Shown in pieces: positions 61,585-64,000 of a DNA stretch of 64,000 bases. The position numbers were made by a program, and so were the translations under genes. Below the pieces are notes generated by a model. The model saw only the letters and a list, made by a program, of their open reading frames with translations, had not been told where the DNA came from and searched no databases. Each line of letters opens with the position of its first letter. The first letter of the stretch is position 1. Where the stretch lies: contig NZ_AP022560.1 in NCBI RefSeq assembly GCF_010726085.1, positions 1,860,001 to 1,924,000 of the forward strand, given 5' to 3'. The stretch is from Mycolicibacterium moriokaense (GTDB lineage: Bacteria; Actinomycetota; Actinomycetes; Mycobacteriales; Mycobacteriaceae).

Positions 61585-62937
61585 TTAGTCGAGTAGTTCG
61601 CTCAGTGGTGTCACGTGCCCGATCCGACCGTCGGTCAATAGCGGTTCCATCAGCAGAAGTTGGCGCATCACCCGACGGTGTAGCAGCGCGATCAATGCGG
61701 AGTCGTGCTGCGGCTCCGCTGTGCGGACGAACTCCTCGAGGATTTTGTCGCCCTCCGCGCGGTTGGCGGGTCGAACGCCGAGCAGATCGGCGATGTCATC
61801 GAGGTCGGCGGCGTCGATGGCGTGCGCGTACTCGGCGACGCGATGACAGAATTGCGCAACCTTCGCCACGGCGGACCGCTGATACTCGGCGATACCGGGC
61901 GGCACTTCGAGTGACTCCACCATGGATGCCAGGCCGGCGACGGCGCCGGGGTAGGGCGTGGGCTCCGGCTCGGGCAACGACACAGCCGACAGCTCGACGC
62001 CGGCCTGCCGGGCGATCGACTCGATCGCGTGCAGCGAAAGCTGGTGGAACCACTCGATGTACTGGACGATGTCCGTCAGTGGTAAGTCCAGGTGCAGAAC
62101 TATCGTGATACCGAGCGGCGTACAGAGCGCGAACTTGGCGGTGTGGAACTCAATCGCCGCACGGTCCAGCGGCGTTCCCGAGACCGCCTCATAGCGCCGC
62201 AGTACCCGGCCGAGGTCGCCCATCGGCTCCGTTACGTTGCGCAGTCGCAGACCCGCGAGATCGTGGGAGACGTCGCCGATGTGGGCGAGTTCGACGTCGA
62301 TCAGGCCGGTGATCCGGCCGTCGGCGAACATGTACTGCCCGGTGTCACCGAGAACGAACGCCGGGGTCGACCGGTCGGCCGGGGCGTTACGCCGCAGCCA
62401 TCCGATCGCGAACTCCAGCAACGGTTCCGGGCGCTGCTTGAAGTCCCGATAACGGGTCACGAATGTCTCGAAATAATCGAGAGCGAGCGCACGCGGACCG
62501 TCGGGGATGCGCAGGCCCGCATCGGCGAACGCCGTCGGGTCGATGGAGTGGATGCGCACGAGCGCGTCGACATAGGAGTCCATCACCGCGTCGACGTCAC
62601 GAGGAGCGTCGGCGAGGCACTGATTCGGCGCTCCCGGCAACAGGTCCATCACGATCGCCGATGCCTCACAACCACCCTGAGTGATCTCCCCGTGTACGTG
62701 GGGGACGGGGATCTGATGCGCCTCCAGCACCCGAAGGATCTCTGCCTCCGCCGCGACGCCGGCGAAGCCGAACCCCTCGCGATCTCCTCGGACGTAGAGG
62801 CCGACCTCCCGATCGCCGCGGTCCGCGGTGACGAACCATGCGGGCCGCCAACGCTGGTGGCGTTCGATGGCGCGCACCGGTCCGATATTCGTCGAGATCC
62901 AGTCCTTGACGAGGGAGTCCATGTCGTGGTCAGTCAC
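61585..62937 (-). CDS. APH-fold phosphotransferase-family protein, altered catalytic loop
   Basis: This 450-aa protein is read from GTG 62937 (ATG 62922 is an alternative). It has an aminoglycoside-phosphotransferase fold: N-lobe ITQGGCEASAIVMDLLPGAP and C-lobe catalytic loop. The usual HGDxxxxN is LGDTGQYM (about residue 225) and the DFE/DWE is DVELAHIGD, so the loop His and the Mg-binding Asn are replaced. Relatives are common in mycobacterial lipid clusters, often next to acyl-CoA dehydrogenase genes. Kinase activity is doubtful; a nucleotide- or CoA-binding role is possible. It is divergent from an SDR gene. Confidence 0.75.
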   Translation of the reverse strand: MTDHDMDSLVKDWISTNIGPVRAIERHQRWRPAWFVTADRGDREVGLYVRGDREGFGFAGVAAEAEILRVLEAHQIPVPHVHGEITQGGCEASAIVMDLLPGAPNQCLADAPRDVDAVMDSYVDALVRIHSIDPTAFADAGLRIPDGPRALALDYFETFVTRYRDFKQRPEPLLEFAIGWLRRNAPADRSTPAFVLGDTGQYMFADGRITGLIDVELAHIGDVSHDLAGLRLRNVTEPMGDLGRVLRRYEAVSGTPLDRAAIEFHTAKFALCTPLGITIVLHLDLPLTDIVQYIEWFHQLSLHAIESIARQAGVELSAVSLPEPEPTPYPGAVAGLASMVESLEVPPGIAEYQRSAVAKVAQFCHRVAEYAHAIDAADLDDIADLLGVRPANRAEGDKILEEFVRTAEPQHDSALIALLHRRVMRQLLLMEPLLTDGRIGHVTPLSELLD

Positions 62938-62938
62938 T

Positions 62939-62963
62939 GGACAATAGTACAGAAAGTGTGCTC
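62939..62963. promoter_or_regulatory. Conserved ACAGAAAGTGTG box in divergent gap
   Basis: GGACAATAGTACAGAAAGTG then TGCTC lies directly ahead of the phosphotransferase start and 57 bp before the SDR start on the other strand. ACAGAAAGTGT matches 27055-27065 except for the first base, and TACAGAA is the half-site of the 17-bp palindrome at 57912. It is a candidate binding site of the shared regulator. Confidence 0.45.
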
Positions 62964-63019
62964 TCGTAATATCCGGTTTCTCCGCCACCTGACCGGCGGC
63001 GACCCACACTGGAGGCATC

Positions 63020-63808
63020 ATGAGCCCGCTCCGCGTGGACTTCGCTGATACCGTCGCGCTGATCACCGGTGCCAGTGGTGGCATCGGCCGCTTGTTGGCT
63101 CGTCGCTACGCGGACCGCGGGGCGCGGGTGGCACTCGTCGCACGGCGTTCCGATGAACTCAACGCGACCGCCGCCGCGGTCACCGAGGCGGGCGGTGAAG
63201 CGCTCGTGCTGGTCGCCGATATCCGCGACGAGGCACAGTGTGCGGAAGCGGTGGCCGCGACGGTGGCGCGGTGGGGACGCCTCGACGTCCTGGTCAACAA
63301 CGCCGCAATACCGGGCATCGACCAGCCGGTCGCGGAGGCCACAGTCGACAATTGGAACGAGGTACTCGCAACCAATCTCGTCGCACCGATGGTGCTGTCG
63401 CGAGAGGCGTTGCAGCAGACGATGATTCCGGCCAACAGCGGCAACATCCAGTTCTTGTCCTCGGCGGCGGCCCGCACGGTACAACCGCACAAGGCGCACT
63501 ACGCCGCGGCCAAGCTGGCGCTGAGCGCACTCGGGCAGACCCTCGCACTCGAAGTCGGCAGAACCGGGATCCGGGTCAACACACTGGTAATCGGCACGGT
63601 GGAGGGCGAATTGGTCGACAGGTATGTGGCCCGGCGCGCGGCAGCCGACGGGACGAGCCCGGACGAAGTGCGCAGCGGGTTGGCCCGATCGACCAAAATC
63701 GGCAGACTGATCAGTCCGGACGAGGTCGCCGATGTCTCTCTCTGGCTGGCCTCGGATGCCGCGTCGGCGATCACCGGCCAGGACATCAACGTGACGGGAG
63801 GCGGATGA
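63020..63808 (+). CDS. Short-chain dehydrogenase/reductase
   Basis: This 262-aa SDR starts at ATG 63020, with GGAGG 5 nt ahead. It has the nucleotide motif TGASGGIGRLLARRYA, NNAA (LVNNAAIPGI), catalytic Ser (LSSAAARTVQ), YAAAK, and the C-terminal GQDINVTGGG. It is a FabG-type dehydrogenase of unknown substrate. Its stop overlaps the start of the next gene (ATGA at 63805). Confidence 0.87.
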   Translation: MSPLRVDFADTVALITGASGGIGRLLARRYADRGARVALVARRSDELNATAAAVTEAGGEALVLVADIRDEAQCAEAVAATVARWGRLDVLVNNAAIPGIDQPVAEATVDNWNEVLATNLVAPMVLSREALQQTMIPANSGNIQFLSSAAARTVQPHKAHYAAAKLALSALGQTLALEVGRTGIRVNTLVIGTVEGELVDRYVARRAAADGTSPDEVRSGLARSTKIGRLISPDEVADVSLWLASDAASAITGQDINVTGGG

Positions 63809-64000
63809 CTCACCGCGATCCGGTCGCACTGTTGGTGGCGCGCGACGAGATTCGTCAGCTTGCCTACCGGTATTCCGCCGCGCTCGAAGCACGAGACGTC
63901 GAGGCGATGGTCGACTTATACTCGCCAGACGCCCGATTCGGCGAATTCGGCCATGGCCCCGACGCATTGCGCGGACTGATGACCCACAGCCTCGGCGGAA
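63805..64000 (+). CDS. SnoaL-like protein, cut by window end
   Basis: The ATG at 63805 overlaps the SDR stop. The 65 codons seen read MTHRDPVALLVARDEIRQLA, YRYSAALEARDVEAMVDLYS, PDARFGEFGHGPDALRGLMT, the first two helices and strand of an NTF2/SnoaL domain. It is related in pattern to the protein at 23963-24610 (EIRQLAAKYAVALDMRDLDA). The rest lies beyond the window. Confidence 0.75.
   Translation, partial: MTHRDPVALLVARDEIRQLAYRYSAALEARDVEAMVDLYSPDARFGEFGHGPDALRGLMTHSLGG

Overview
The window is high-GC actinobacterial DNA, most likely from an environmental Mycobacterium/Mycolicibacterium. The pointers are a phiRv1-type integrative element, a CadI/ArsI-Acr3-ArsC arsenic operon of the mycobacterial kind, a mycofactocin-type SDR, an F420-type luciferase-family oxidoreductase, many P450s, and tightly coupled genes with ATGA/GTGA overlaps. 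Species identity cannot be settled from the sequence alone.

Region 1 (1-6421) is one end of a phiRv1-like integrative element, all on the minus strand. It runs from a large serine integrase through a small excisionase-sized protein, a RepA-like P-loop ATPase, an HTH protein and several small unknowns. A cluster of TGGCGCACT iterons lies just downstream of the ATPase and is a candidate origin. Capsid and protease genes, if present, lie off the left edge.

Region 2 (6490-14142) is a graveyard of mobile DNA. It holds a truncated tyrosine integrase, three copies (one partial) of one IS3-family element, an IS21-family element, a resolvase C-terminal remnant, an Abi_C-type abortive-infection gene split by the IS21 element, and a small membrane-protein gene split by an IS3 copy. 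Target duplications let both broken host genes be rejoined in frame. Region 3 (14203-16671) is an ars module: arsR divergent from arsI/cadI-acr3-arsC.

Region 4 (16830-64000) is a long, dense catabolic region for CoA-thioester degradation of a hydrophobic, probably cyclic or branched substrate (steroid- or terpenoid-like; inferred). I count five P450s, six enoyl-CoA hydratase/isomerase genes, four acyl-CoA dehydrogenases, five SDRs, two acyl-CoA ligases, an Ltp thiolase-like protein with its DUF35 partner, a MaoC hydratase, a CaiB-type CoA transferase, two amidohydrolases, a GMC oxidoreductase, an aldehyde dehydrogenase, a nitronate-monooxygenase-like flavoprotein, a P450 ferredoxin, three SnoaL-like proteins and four TetR regulators. 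An unusual pair is a fused E1alpha-E1beta dehydrogenase followed by a free lipoyl domain, with no E2 or E3 nearby.

The catabolic genes fall into short operons separated by promoters that carry palindromes (29, 17, 15 and 13 bp). A shared CAGAAwGTGTCT-like box precedes at least four separate units and suggests common TetR control. Several genes (IstB, both IS3 orfB copies, one enoyl-CoA hydratase) carry single or few-base indels in G/C runs, which may be sequencing errors rather than true decay.
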